A stretch of 64,000 nt of DNA from Anaerolinea sp. (GTDB lineage Bacteria; Chloroflexota; Dehalococcoidia; Tepidiformales; Tepidiformaceae), in assembly GCA_013822275.1 (NCBI GenBank), contig PNKC01000004.1, positions 25,565 to 89,564 of the forward strand. Reading direction: 5' to 3'. Both the position numbers and the translations under genes were made by a program. Below the pieces are notes generated by a model. That model did not search any database. It saw nothing but the letters and a program-made list of their open reading frames with translations, and had not been told where the DNA came from. Below, one piece after another: positions 1-7,808 of the stretch. Positions within the stretch are counted from its first letter, which is position 1, and the number at the start of each line of letters is the position of its first letter.

Positions 1-876
1 TACCAGTGGTTCGCGGGTGCCGCGCTTGCCGCGCTCGTTTTGGGAAGCGTTGCCGAGTGGCTCGGCCGCCGCTCCGGCCGCCTGTTCCTTCTCGGCGCCG
101 CGCTCCTTCCGGTCATCCTTCTCGCTGGCTGCGAGACCGCTGCCCACACGGCCAACGAGGAAGGGCGGCGCGCGCTTAAGGCTGGCGACGCTACCCTCGC
201 CATCGAAAAGTTCACCGAAGCCCAGGCCGCCAAACCGGATGACCCGAACCTCAGCCTGAACCTTGCCGCCGCCTTCCACGCCGCCGGCCGCTACGATGAA
301 GCCTCGCTCGTTGCCCGGCGTGTCACCGGTTCGGCCGCCAGCGACGACCGCGCCAGGGCTTTCGCCAGCCTCGGCCACCACGAATTCGCCGCGGGCCGCC
401 TCCCGGAGTCCCTCGAAGCGTTCCACCGGTCGCTCCTCGAAGACCCCGACAACAGCGCGGCCCGCCACGACTACGAAGTCGTCTGGCGTCTCCTGAACCC
501 GGAGCGGCCCGAGCCGCCCGCCGACCCGACGCCTGGCCCGGGGACGCCAACACCGGCCCCCGGAGCGGACGGCGGCAGCCCGTCGCCCGGAGCAGGGGGT
601 GGCGGCACACCCTCCGCCTCCGGGACGCCCGTCCCGGCCCCCGGCACCCCCGCGCCTGGCGCATCCCCTGGCGCGGGCCCGCCCGGCCCGACTACCACCC
701 AGGACATTGACCGCCAGCTTCGCCAGTTGGACGCCCAGATCGCCCGCCTGGTGGAGCAGGCGGGCGACACCCCAACGGCGTCCCAGGCTATCGAAATCCT
801 CCGCCTGCTCGCGGAGCGCAGCCGCCTCGCCGGCCTTCGCGACGAGAACGCGTCCGCCGACCCCAGGGACTACTGA
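1..876 (+). CDS. C-terminal part of a Bat-like VWA/TPR membrane lipoprotein (5' truncated by window edge)
   Basis: The reading frame is open from base 1, so the gene starts upstream of the window; 291 codons are visible. The first residues (YQWF, then a hydrophobic stretch and EWLGRRSGR) resemble the final membrane helix of BatA/BatB von Willebrand proteins. A second hydrophobic segment ending LLAGC follows at about residues 33-44, then two or three TPR-like helices (about 50-160), as in BatC. A low-complexity Pro/Gly/Ala linker (about 165-225) leads to a short coiled coil. Bat proteins are linked to aerotolerance and cell-envelope stress. A BatB-BatC fusion is my inference. A separate lipoprotein starting at TTG 40 is the alternative. 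Confidence 0.6.
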   Translation, partial: YQWFAGAALAALVLGSVAEWLGRRSGRLFLLGAALLPVILLAGCETAAHTANEEGRRALKAGDATLAIEKFTEAQAAKPDDPNLSLNLAAAFHAAGRYDEASLVARRVTGSAASDDRARAFASLGHHEFAAGRLPESLEAFHRSLLEDPDNSAARHDYEVVWRLLNPERPEPPADPTPGPGTPTPAPGADGGSPSPGAGGGGTPSASGTPVPAPGTPAPGASPGAGPPGPTTTQDIDRQLRQLDAQIARLVEQAGDTPTASQAIEILRLLAERSRLAGLRDENASADPRDY

Positions 877-973
877 CCAGGGTCCGTGTTCGCCGTCTTC
901 GCGCCGGGGCTCGAAACCGTCGCGGCTGCTAGGCTTGGAACCGTATGCACGTTCACGTCCTGGCGAATCTTCC

Positions 974-2167
974 GTGAACGGACCGTTGGACGGGATCAAG
1001 GTCCTGGACTTCACGTGGGCCCTCGCCGGTCCCTTCGCGACGATGCAGCTCGCGGATCTCGGGGCGGAGGTGGTCAAGGTTGAGTATCCCGAGACGGACG
1101 AGAAGTTGCGCGGCTTCGGCCCCTATTACCAGGGCATCTCCACCTTCTTCTTCAGCGCGAACCGCGGCAAGCGCGGCATCTGCATCGATCTCAAATCCGC
1201 CGAGGGCAAGGACCTGGTCAAACGCCTCGCCCGCGAAGCGGACGTGGTCACCGAGAACTTCCGGCCAGGGACCATGGACCGCCTCGGCCTCGGCTACCAA
1301 TCCCTCGGCGCGGAGAACCCGCGCCTGGTCTACGCCGCGCTCAGCGGTTACGGCCAAACCGGCCCCTACAGCGGCATGGCCGCCGTCGATGCAGTCGCTC
1401 AGGCCATGGGCGGCACAATGAGCCTCAACGGCGAACTTGGCGGCCACCCCATGCGCGTCGGGGTCAGCATCGGGGATATGGTAGGGGGGCTCTATCTTGC
1501 GATCGGCGTCCTCGCCGCCCTGCGGGCACGCGATGTGACCGGCGGCGGCCAGTTTCTCGATGTCGCGCTGATGGAAGCCCAGATGGCCCTTTGCGAAAAC
1601 GCCATCGTCCGCCGTTCCGCGTTTGGCGAAGACCCGACCCGCCAGGGCAGCCGCCACGCCCTCCTCGCCCCCTTCGGCCCTTTCCCCACCAGCGATGGCT
1701 GGGTGGTGATTGCCAACGTGAAGGAGTGGGAGCTCTTCTGCGCCCTCATCGACCGCGACGACATGGCCTTCGACCAACGCTTTGCCACCAACCGCGCCCG
1801 CCTGGAGAACATCGACGCCATGGAAGAGGGCCTCGTCGCCGCCCTTGCCGCGCGGACGGCCGAAGAATGGTTCGAACTCATCGAGCCCGCCAACGTCTGC
1901 TCTATCGGCAAGGTCAACAGCATCGCGGACCTGTTCGAAGACCCCCACGTCGCGGCGAGGAACATGCTCATCGACGTCCCCCTTCCGTATGGCCTGCCGG
2001 GCACGCTGAAGCTGCCGAACTCTCCCCTCCACCTCTCCGGGACGCCGGCGGTCGTGGGCAAGCCGATGCCGGAGCATGGAGGCGACACGGCGGCCGTCCT
2101 TCGCGAATGGCTCGGCATCGAAGCCGCGCAGGTAGAGCGCCTGCGGGCGGCGGGTGTGGTCAAGTGA
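974..2167 (+). CDS. CaiB/BaiF family class III CoA transferase
   Basis: A 397-residue protein, the usual size for family III CoA transferases, which move CoA between carboxylic acids. The start is GTG 974 (VNGPLDGIKVLDF), where family similarity begins; the frame stays open much further upstream but without family sequence. Visible motifs are the N-terminal GxKVLDFTWALAGPFATM, the ADLGAEVVKVE nucleotide-binding element, ENFRPGTMDRLGLGY and SGYGQTGPY. The residue that aligns by eye with the catalytic Asp of formyl-CoA transferase is Glu here (DVALMEAQMAL), so the activity may be racemase-like or otherwise altered. The substrate cannot be read from sequence. A methyltransferase follows 40 bp downstream. 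Confidence 0.88.
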   Translation: MNGPLDGIKVLDFTWALAGPFATMQLADLGAEVVKVEYPETDEKLRGFGPYYQGISTFFFSANRGKRGICIDLKSAEGKDLVKRLAREADVVTENFRPGTMDRLGLGYQSLGAENPRLVYAALSGYGQTGPYSGMAAVDAVAQAMGGTMSLNGELGGHPMRVGVSIGDMVGGLYLAIGVLAALRARDVTGGGQFLDVALMEAQMALCENAIVRRSAFGEDPTRQGSRHALLAPFGPFPTSDGWVVIANVKEWELFCALIDRDDMAFDQRFATNRARLENIDAMEEGLVAALAARTAEEWFELIEPANVCSIGKVNSIADLFEDPHVAARNMLIDVPLPYGLPGTLKLPNSPLHLSGTPAVVGKPMPEHGGDTAAVLREWLGIEAAQVERLRAAGVVK

Positions 2168-2207
2168 TGCCGTCCAGCAAGCCGCGCGGCGGGGAGGCGC
2201 CAGCCCC

Positions 2208-2987
2208 ATGACAAGCCCCTGGGACCCTGTTCAGTACGAGCGCTTTCGGGACGAACGCAGCCAACCCTTCTTCGACCTGCTCAACCTCGTCTCTCCGGCG
2301 CCCGGTGGCACCGCCATCGACCTCGGCTGCGGAACCGGGGAACTAACGAAGCTGCTGCATGAGAAGCTCCGTGCGCGAGAAACCGTCGGTCTTGATTCAT
2401 CCGAGTCCATGCTGGCGAAGAGCGCAGCCTTCGCCGGGGATGGCCTGAGGTTCGAACTGGGCTCGATCACTGACTTTGCGCCGCCGGCGCCGGTGGACGT
2501 GCTCTTTTCCAACGCCGCCCTGCAGTGGGTCGATGACCACGAAACGGTCTTCCCGCGCCTCGTTGGCTTCGTGGCACCAGGAGGTCAGGTGGCCATCCAG
2601 ATGCCGGACAACGACGATTTCGTCACGCACGCCGTTGCCAAGGAAGTGGCGCTCGAGGAGCCGTTCCTCTCTGCCATGGGCGGCTACATCCGTTCCTGGC
2701 CGGTGCGGCCTCCGGAGTGGTACGCAATCCTCCTCGACCGCATGGGGTTCGGTGAGCAGGACGTTTCGCTGCGCATCTATGGGCACCAACTCGATTCGCG
2801 CGATGGTGTCGTCGAGTGGGTGAAAGGCACGTACCTCACCGGCTACGAAAAGCGGCTTTCCCCGGAGCTGTACCTGCGTTATCTGGAGCGCTACCGGCAT
2901 CGGCTCTTTGAAACCGTGGAAGACCGCCGCCCGTTCTTCTACCCCTACCGCCGCATCCTCATCTGGGGCCGGAAGCAGGGGCCGTGA
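2208..2987 (+). CDS. tam: SAM-dependent methyltransferase, trans-aconitate 2-methyltransferase-like
   Basis: A 259-residue class I methyltransferase. The start is ATG 2208 (MTSPWDPVQYERF). The SAM-binding motif I is AIDLGCGTGELTKLL (about residues 35-49) and the motif II acidic residue lies in VGLDSSESML. The LFSNAALQWVDDH segment and the C-terminal KGTYLTGYEKRL region are characteristic of trans-aconitate methyltransferase (Tam), which methylates spontaneously formed trans-aconitate. The stop overlaps the next gene's GTG start by 4 bases, so the two are probably co-translated. Tam function is inferred from the overall pattern; another small-acid substrate is possible. Confidence 0.8.
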   Translation: MTSPWDPVQYERFRDERSQPFFDLLNLVSPAPGGTAIDLGCGTGELTKLLHEKLRARETVGLDSSESMLAKSAAFAGDGLRFELGSITDFAPPAPVDVLFSNAALQWVDDHETVFPRLVGFVAPGGQVAIQMPDNDDFVTHAVAKEVALEEPFLSAMGGYIRSWPVRPPEWYAILLDRMGFGEQDVSLRIYGHQLDSRDGVVEWVKGTYLTGYEKRLSPELYLRYLERYRHRLFETVEDRRPFFYPYRRILIWGRKQGP

Positions 2988-3457
2988 CCGTCGAACTCGA
3001 GCCGGTTGCCTACACCCACAAGCCAGTGCTGCGACGCTTGCTCGAGCTATACCTTTACGATTTCACCGAGTTCACTGGCGACGACTTGAATGAGCACGGC
3101 GAGTTCGGCTACCGCTACCTCGACCATTACTGGGTGCCGAACCCCGATGACCAGCGATTCCCGTTTCTCATCCGCGTCGATGGAAAGCTCGCCGGCTGCG
3201 CGCTCGTGCGGCTGAGGCGCGGGCGCTACTCTATGGCCGAGTTCTTCGTGATGCGGCGGTACCGGCGCGGCGGAGTCGGCGCGCAGGCCGCGAAGGCCGT
3301 GTTTGCCCGCTTCCCCGGCGACTGGGAGGTCTGGCAGCTGCCGTCGAATCTCCCCGCACAGGCATTCTGGCGGAAGGTCATCAACGAAGTCACCGGCGGT
3401 GTGTATACCGAGCGTGCCGAGCCGGATGGGGTCGGCCAGCTGTTCACCGTGCGGTAA
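2984..3457 (+). CDS. GNAT family N-acetyltransferase
   Basis: A 157-residue GNAT protein starting at GTG 2984, which overlaps the methyltransferase stop (GTGA). The acetyl-CoA pyrophosphate-binding motif A is RRYRRGGVGAQAA (about residues 87-99), preceded by the strand YSMAEFFVM and followed by the AQAFWRKV helix typical of motif B. It should transfer an acyl group from CoA to an amine, but the substrate is unknown. The tight overlap suggests a two-gene operon with the methyltransferase, without a known pathway linking them. Confidence 0.85.
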   Translation: MTVELEPVAYTHKPVLRRLLELYLYDFTEFTGDDLNEHGEFGYRYLDHYWVPNPDDQRFPFLIRVDGKLAGCALVRLRRGRYSMAEFFVMRRYRRGGVGAQAAKAVFARFPGDWEVWQLPSNLPAQAFWRKVINEVTGGVYTERAEPDGVGQLFTVR

Positions 3458-3481
3458 GGGGTGCTCCGGGAGGACGAAGGC

Positions 3482-4273
3482 TCAGCGGCCCTTCCACTCC
3501 GGGCTCCGGTGCTCAAGGAAGGCTTTGACGCCTTCCTCAAAGTCCTCGCTCGCGAACATCCGGTTGATTGTGGCCGTACTGTCCACGAGGTGGTCGGTGG
3601 CATCCCGTGTCAGGCTGCGGTAGAGCAGACGCTTCACCTCGCCGGTGGCGAGCGGCGCTCCTTTAGAAACCGAGTGGGCGAGCGCCATCGCGCGGTCTCG
3701 AAGTTCAGCGTCCGGGACCACGTCAAGCACGTAGCCGATCTCTTTCGCCCTCGCCGCATTGATGATTTCTCCGGAATACAAAAGGTGCGCCGCGTTCTGC
3801 AGGCCGACGATGCGCGACAGCAGCCAGGTGCCGGCGGCCGTGTCCGGTACCAGCCCCCGATGCACGAATACCCAGCCGAATCGCGCCGATTCCCCAGCGA
3901 TGCGGAGGTCACACTGCGAAGTGAACTCCACGCCGACACCCACAGCAGCGCCGTTTACCGCCGCGATCGTTGGCTTGGCAATCGACGCGAATGTCCACGG
4001 CGCGGGGCGGCCCTCGTCGTAGCTGCTGGCGTAACTTTCAGCGCGACCGGTTGTGGGCGGCGTTGTGGAGAGCTGCTGCAGGTCCGTCCCCGCGCTAAAC
4101 TCGCGCCCAACCCCGGTCAGCACGACCGAGCGGACCCGCCCATCGCTTCCCGCCCGGCGGATAGAATCTTCGATCGCCGCCAGCATTTCGTACGTGATCG
4201 CATTCATCTTTTCGGGCCGGTTGAGGACCATCAGCCCGATGTTGCCATCGACGGTGTACTCGAAATCCGCCAC
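3482..4273 (-). CDS. Enoyl-CoA hydratase/isomerase (crotonase) family protein
   Basis: A 263-residue crotonase fold protein. The family signatures are LNRPEKMNAI, FSAGTDL (oxyanion hole) and AAVNGAAVGVGVEFTSQCDLRIA. The first hydratase Glu (GVGVE) is kept, but the position of the second catalytic Glu (FGxPE in classical hydratases) reads FGWVF, and an Asp sits at VPDTAAG. The protein may therefore be an isomerase, hydrolase or lyase rather than a true hydratase. It is a monocistron on the minus strand, converging on the GNAT gene. Confidence 0.85.
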   Translation of the reverse strand: MADFEYTVDGNIGLMVLNRPEKMNAITYEMLAAIEDSIRRAGSDGRVRSVVLTGVGREFSAGTDLQQLSTTPPTTGRAESYASSYDEGRPAPWTFASIAKPTIAAVNGAAVGVGVEFTSQCDLRIAGESARFGWVFVHRGLVPDTAAGTWLLSRIVGLQNAAHLLYSGEIINAARAKEIGYVLDVVPDAELRDRAMALAHSVSKGAPLATGEVKRLLYRSLTRDATDHLVDSTATINRMFASEDFEEGVKAFLEHRSPEWKGR

Positions 4274-4449
4274 GGTTGACTTCCTTTCGTGCGGGCCTCC
4301 AGGCCGGCCGCCCGCCGATCATAGGTCAACGGCAAGGGCCCGTCCTGTTGCGGACGGGACCTCGCTTTATCGCCCGCCGGGCCACTCGGAGTCCGGTGTT
4401 GAGTCAAGGGATTCGGCGGTTCATTCGGGATCCCGTCAACGGCGTACTC

Positions 4450-4487
4450 CCCCTCCCCTGTCGTCCTTCCGCGGAAGGAGGGAGGGG
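4450..4487. repeat. Long GC-rich inverted repeat between the GT2 and crotonase genes
   Basis: A perfect 16-bp palindrome (TCCTTCCGCGGAAGGA, 4464-4479) sits inside outer arms CCCCTCCC and GGGAGGGG, separated on the left only by CTGTCG. It lies just downstream of the minus-strand GT2 stop and upstream of the minus-strand crotonase start, with no T-run on either strand. It could be a factor-independent transcription barrier or a dispersed REP-like element. No other coding signal is visible in the 269-bp gap. Confidence 0.6.
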
Positions 4488-4542
4488 TTCGGGGGGTGAG
4501 GGCCAGGGCCGCGCGAACGAACGCCAGTTTCTCGACCGGAAG

Positions 4543-6303
4543 CTAGGCGCCGCCGCCCGCCGCGCCGACCGGATCGCCACCATGATCCTGTGAGGCAGCG
4601 CTTACCGCGGCCACGATACCCGCCGGGACGGGCAGGTGATGGACCCTGCTGCCCTTTTCGGCGACGCGGTAGATGAGCCCAGTGCCGCTCGCCAGCTTGA
4701 GCTGGGCGTTGAGCGCCGGCAGGCTGGCAAAGAAGAACGTGATCGGCGCCATCAGGGGCCAGACGAGCAACTGCGCCCAGGCAGCCTTGCGCGAGACGTA
4801 GTCTGGGCGCGGCGGCCGGACCCGCCACTCGATAATAATCATCGCGATAAGCGGGAGCAGACAGAAATAGACGAGGGCACCGGCGGGGTTGAGGTTCATC
4901 ATGCCACCCACCGGGTTTGAGAAATCTCCACGCGCCATCTCTCCGATGCGCCACGTCGGGCCAGGGAACGCCCCCAACGGGTTTGTCCACCATTCGGGCA
5001 TTTTCGCCCCCAGGTATTTCGTGGCCATGATGGGGAAGAGGTTGCCGAGCGTGATGATGTACCACTGCGAGACCCACAGCGAGTGCACTTTCGTCACCGC
5101 CCCCGCGAGGAGGAACTTGCGCTTCTTGCCCAACGGCGACTGCTTGTTGAAGCCAGAGCGCCAGGCGTAGGGGATGTCACTCGCGCCCCAGGCGTGGCGG
5201 ACGCTCTGGGCGTAGTGCGCCTTCATCGTCTTGATGTAGCTGTCCGTCAGGACGCAGTCGTTGCCCAGCGGAAGATAGAGGCCCTCAACGTGGACGCGGT
5301 CACCCAGTGTGAAGCAGCACTTCATGTAGATGTGCCAGTCTTCGGGGATGACCTCCTCGTCCCAATAGTCCACCTGGTTCAGCATCTGCCAGCTCAATGA
5401 GTAGCAGGATGTTGGGAACTTCACGCTGCCGGGCATGACGAGGTTGGAGAGGCGGTTGATGCCGCTCAGCCCATCCATGATCCGCAACGGAGCCGGGATG
5501 TCCCAGATGTTGTTCGAATTGAAGATGGTTGGCTGCCAGAACGTGCGGTAGCGGTCTTCCGCGGTGAGGAACAGGTAGTTCAGGGCCTCGAAGTGGTTCG
5601 GATGAAAGACCGCGTCGGCATCGCAGCTTGTCACGGTGTAGCGGCCGATGTCATCGCCGCCGTTTTCGATGAGATGAATGTGCGCCTCGCGCGCCGCCCA
5701 GGCTTCGTTCGAACCCTTGCCCGGCGTTTCGTTGGGCAGCCCGGCGGGATGGTAGGTGGCAAACATCTCCGCGAAGTGGGTGCGGTAGCGCGTCACCAGC
5801 CGCGTCGCCTTCGCTCGCGCCTCCGGCTCCCGCGCCTCCATGGCCATGACGATGACGAGTTGGCGCGCGTTCCCCTGGGCAGCCAGGCCGTCCAGCGTGC
5901 GCGAAAGCCCCTCTTCCGATTCCTTGTAGTTCGGGATGATCACCATGTGACGGGGCCAGTGCCACTGCTCGGCGCCGGGGTGGCCTGGCAGCCACTCGCA
6001 GTACTTCGCAAGCCAGTTCGTGGCCTTCCACTTCTTGATCCGGTGCAGGCCGATGACGCAGGAGACGGCCACGGCGTAGGAGCGCACAAGCCAGTAGGCG
6101 AAGAACGCCACGATGCCAACGGCGAGGACCTGGGGCGCTCGATAGGGACCCCAAAAAGCGGCCGACGCGAGGAACAGTGAAAGGCTAATGGGAAGCAGGT
6201 TCCAGAGACGCTCTCGCAGCGGCGTTGAGGCTGAAACGGTGAGAATGACCTGACCCCGTGGGGCGTCGAACGCGACGGTTTGGCGCTGTGCCCGAATGGC
6301 CAT
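4543..6303 (-). CDS. Membrane-embedded family 2 glycosyltransferase (cellulose-synthase-like)
   Basis: A 586-residue polytopic protein starting at ATG 6303 (MAIRAQRQ); GTG 6318 is an alternative. Two N-terminal hydrophobic segments (about 25-80) precede a cytosolic GT2 domain with PNYKESEEG, the DxD-type TSCDADAVF, the catalytic-base segment VIPEDWHIYMK and a QSVRHAWGASD element in place of Q(Q/R)xRW. Further membrane helices follow (about 385-420 and 470-550). Such enzymes polymerise or transfer sugars from nucleotide-sugar donors at the membrane. No partner subunit is adjacent, so the product is unknown. Confidence 0.8.
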   Translation of the reverse strand: MAIRAQRQTVAFDAPRGQVILTVSASTPLRERLWNLLPISLSLFLASAAFWGPYRAPQVLAVGIVAFFAYWLVRSYAVAVSCVIGLHRIKKWKATNWLAKYCEWLPGHPGAEQWHWPRHMVIIPNYKESEEGLSRTLDGLAAQGNARQLVIVMAMEAREPEARAKATRLVTRYRTHFAEMFATYHPAGLPNETPGKGSNEAWAAREAHIHLIENGGDDIGRYTVTSCDADAVFHPNHFEALNYLFLTAEDRYRTFWQPTIFNSNNIWDIPAPLRIMDGLSGINRLSNLVMPGSVKFPTSCYSLSWQMLNQVDYWDEEVIPEDWHIYMKCCFTLGDRVHVEGLYLPLGNDCVLTDSYIKTMKAHYAQSVRHAWGASDIPYAWRSGFNKQSPLGKKRKFLLAGAVTKVHSLWVSQWYIITLGNLFPIMATKYLGAKMPEWWTNPLGAFPGPTWRIGEMARGDFSNPVGGMMNLNPAGALVYFCLLPLIAMIIIEWRVRPPRPDYVSRKAAWAQLLVWPLMAPITFFFASLPALNAQLKLASGTGLIYRVAEKGSRVHHLPVPAGIVAAVSAASQDHGGDPVGAAGGGA

Positions 6304-6526
6304 GACAGAAGATCCCACTAATCGAGGAACTTCCTACGCCGCCGAGGTTAGCTGTCGGGCTACGGCCGGAGAATAGCCGTTCCGCCGTCATCGTGCTTCT
6401 TGCCGGGAAGCTGCGACCCTTGCGGACTCGCCCCGAGTACTGGTTCCCCCGTTCCGCCTGCGCGGACTAGGCGCGCGATTGCTCGCTGGAAGCATCCTTG
6501 AGGCAGTGACGGTAAGTGTCAAGCGC

Positions 6527-6778
6527 TTAAGCAGTTGATTTGTCGCGGTTTCGGCTGCGAAAAGGCTCCGCCGGGACCTTCGTGGACGCGGCCGCCCCGT
6601 CCCGCGGCCCGAATCCCGGGCAGGCGCGGACCGGGAGCGAGGGGTACTTCTGGTAACCGGAATCCGACATTGATCGTTCGCACAACCAGAACACGGAACC
6701 GCGCCCGTTCTCCACCCGCCGGCCGTGCAAGCAGACGCTGCACAGGCCCACGCGCGGGTCACGGCCGCTCGAAATCAC
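6527..6778 (-). CDS. Small conserved Cys-rich (zinc-ribbon-like) protein
   Basis: An 83-residue protein whose GTG start (6778) overlaps the TGA stop of the upstream kinase gene as GTGA. The core pattern is CSVCLHGRRV, RGSVFWLCE, a KYPSLPVRACPG segment and then a poorly conserved tail. Four Cys spaced C-x2-C ... C ... C suggest a bound zinc. I recall short proteins of this type (C-x2-C-HAR, FxLCE, PxLPVxxCxG) in actinobacterial and chloroflexal genomes, usually called hypothetical. Function is unknown. Translational coupling places it in the kinase/acyl-CoA dehydrogenase operon. Confidence 0.65.
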   Translation of the reverse strand: MISSGRDPRVGLCSVCLHGRRVENGRGSVFWLCERSMSDSGYQKYPSLPVRACPGFGPRDGAAASTKVPAEPFRSRNRDKSTA

Positions 6779-7767
6779 CCCGTCAGCATCCTCAGCGCGT
6801 ATTCCATGTTGCTCCGCATGCTCGGTTTGATGTCCTCCCAGTGCGGGTCGTGCCGTTTCCCTCGCCGATGCAGCATCAGGTTGAAGCCGGTAATGATCGC
6901 GAACTTGTAGACAGCGAGGGCCTTGAACCAGCGCACGTCGCCGGCGTCCGCGCCATAGAACTCGCGGTACCACTCCTCCAACTGGTCGCCATGCGGCATC
7001 CCCGCGGACTGCTGGTGCGCCCAGGCGCTCGGGTCGCTGAAGACACAAATCCAGCCCAGGTCATTCAGCGTGGGCCCGATGCCGCAAAGCTCCCAGTCGA
7101 TGACGGCCAGCAGCTTTGCATCCCGCGAATACAGCAGGTTCGTCCACTGAAAGTCGCCGTGCGCGAGGCCGATCCGTGCGTCTTGCGGCGCCTTCTCGAG
7201 GAGAAGCTGCCGGATGCGCGGCTGGAGGGCAAGCAACTCCTGGTCCGCGGCGCGCTCGTAAAAGCGATCCCAGCGGGTGATGTCGAACTCGTAGCCCCAG
7301 AAGTCACCGAGGTAGGGCGCCTTCGCCTTCCCGTCGATCTTGTGGATCTCCGCCAGCGCCGTCATCGCCTGCTTCGCCATCCAGTGCTTCTGTGCGTCGT
7401 TGAAGAGCAGCGGGTAGCCGTCCTTCAGCGTGTCACCGTCGAGCCGCGGCTGGATGAAGTACGGGTCGCTGAACCACTGCTCGTCGTCGCCCGACCAAAG
7501 GATCGGCGCATGGGGCACGGGCGTATCTTTCAGCGCCTTGACCGCGGCGACCTGCCGGAGCACGTCCGCCGTCCCTTCGTGCTTCGTGCCGGGAGGCGGC
7601 ATGCGAAGAAAATAGCTCGTCAGCAGGCCTTCCGAATTGACATCGAAGAAGTAAGAAAACCCGGCATGGCCCGGCCCGCGCTCGACCGAGGTGACCTCCG
7701 CCCGCGGGTCATCCAGGTGCGCGCGCATGAACCGCGTCAGTCTTCCCTGTAGTTCATCTAGTTCCAT
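6775..7767 (-). CDS. APH-type phosphotransferase, ACAD10/11 kinase-domain-like
   Basis: A 330-residue aminoglycoside-phosphotransferase-fold protein. The Brenner motif HGDFQWTNLLYS and the metal-binding VIDWELCGIGPTLNDLGW are intact, so it is probably an active kinase. It lies 41 bp downstream of an acyl-CoA dehydrogenase gene in the same direction, matching the kinase + dehydrogenase domain pair of human ACAD10 and ACAD11. In that family the kinase is thought to phosphorylate 4-hydroxyacyl substrates for elimination by the dehydrogenase. That role is inferred here. A generic small-molecule kinase is the alternative; antibiotic resistance is unlikely from context. Confidence 0.8.
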   Translation of the reverse strand: MELDELQGRLTRFMRAHLDDPRAEVTSVERGPGHAGFSYFFDVNSEGLLTSYFLRMPPPGTKHEGTADVLRQVAAVKALKDTPVPHAPILWSGDDEQWFSDPYFIQPRLDGDTLKDGYPLLFNDAQKHWMAKQAMTALAEIHKIDGKAKAPYLGDFWGYEFDITRWDRFYERAADQELLALQPRIRQLLLEKAPQDARIGLAHGDFQWTNLLYSRDAKLLAVIDWELCGIGPTLNDLGWICVFSDPSAWAHQQSAGMPHGDQLEEWYREFYGADAGDVRWFKALAVYKFAIITGFNLMLHRRGKRHDPHWEDIKPSMRSNMEYALRMLTG

Positions 7768-7808
7768 CTGCTACCCCCAAGACAGGACGGCCGGCGCCGT
7801 CCGGTGGG

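Noticed and set aside
599..973. Long upstream extension of the CoA transferase frame
   Set aside because: It overlaps the TPR gene in another frame and reads as Arg/Pro-rich shadow sequence; family similarity begins at GTG 974.
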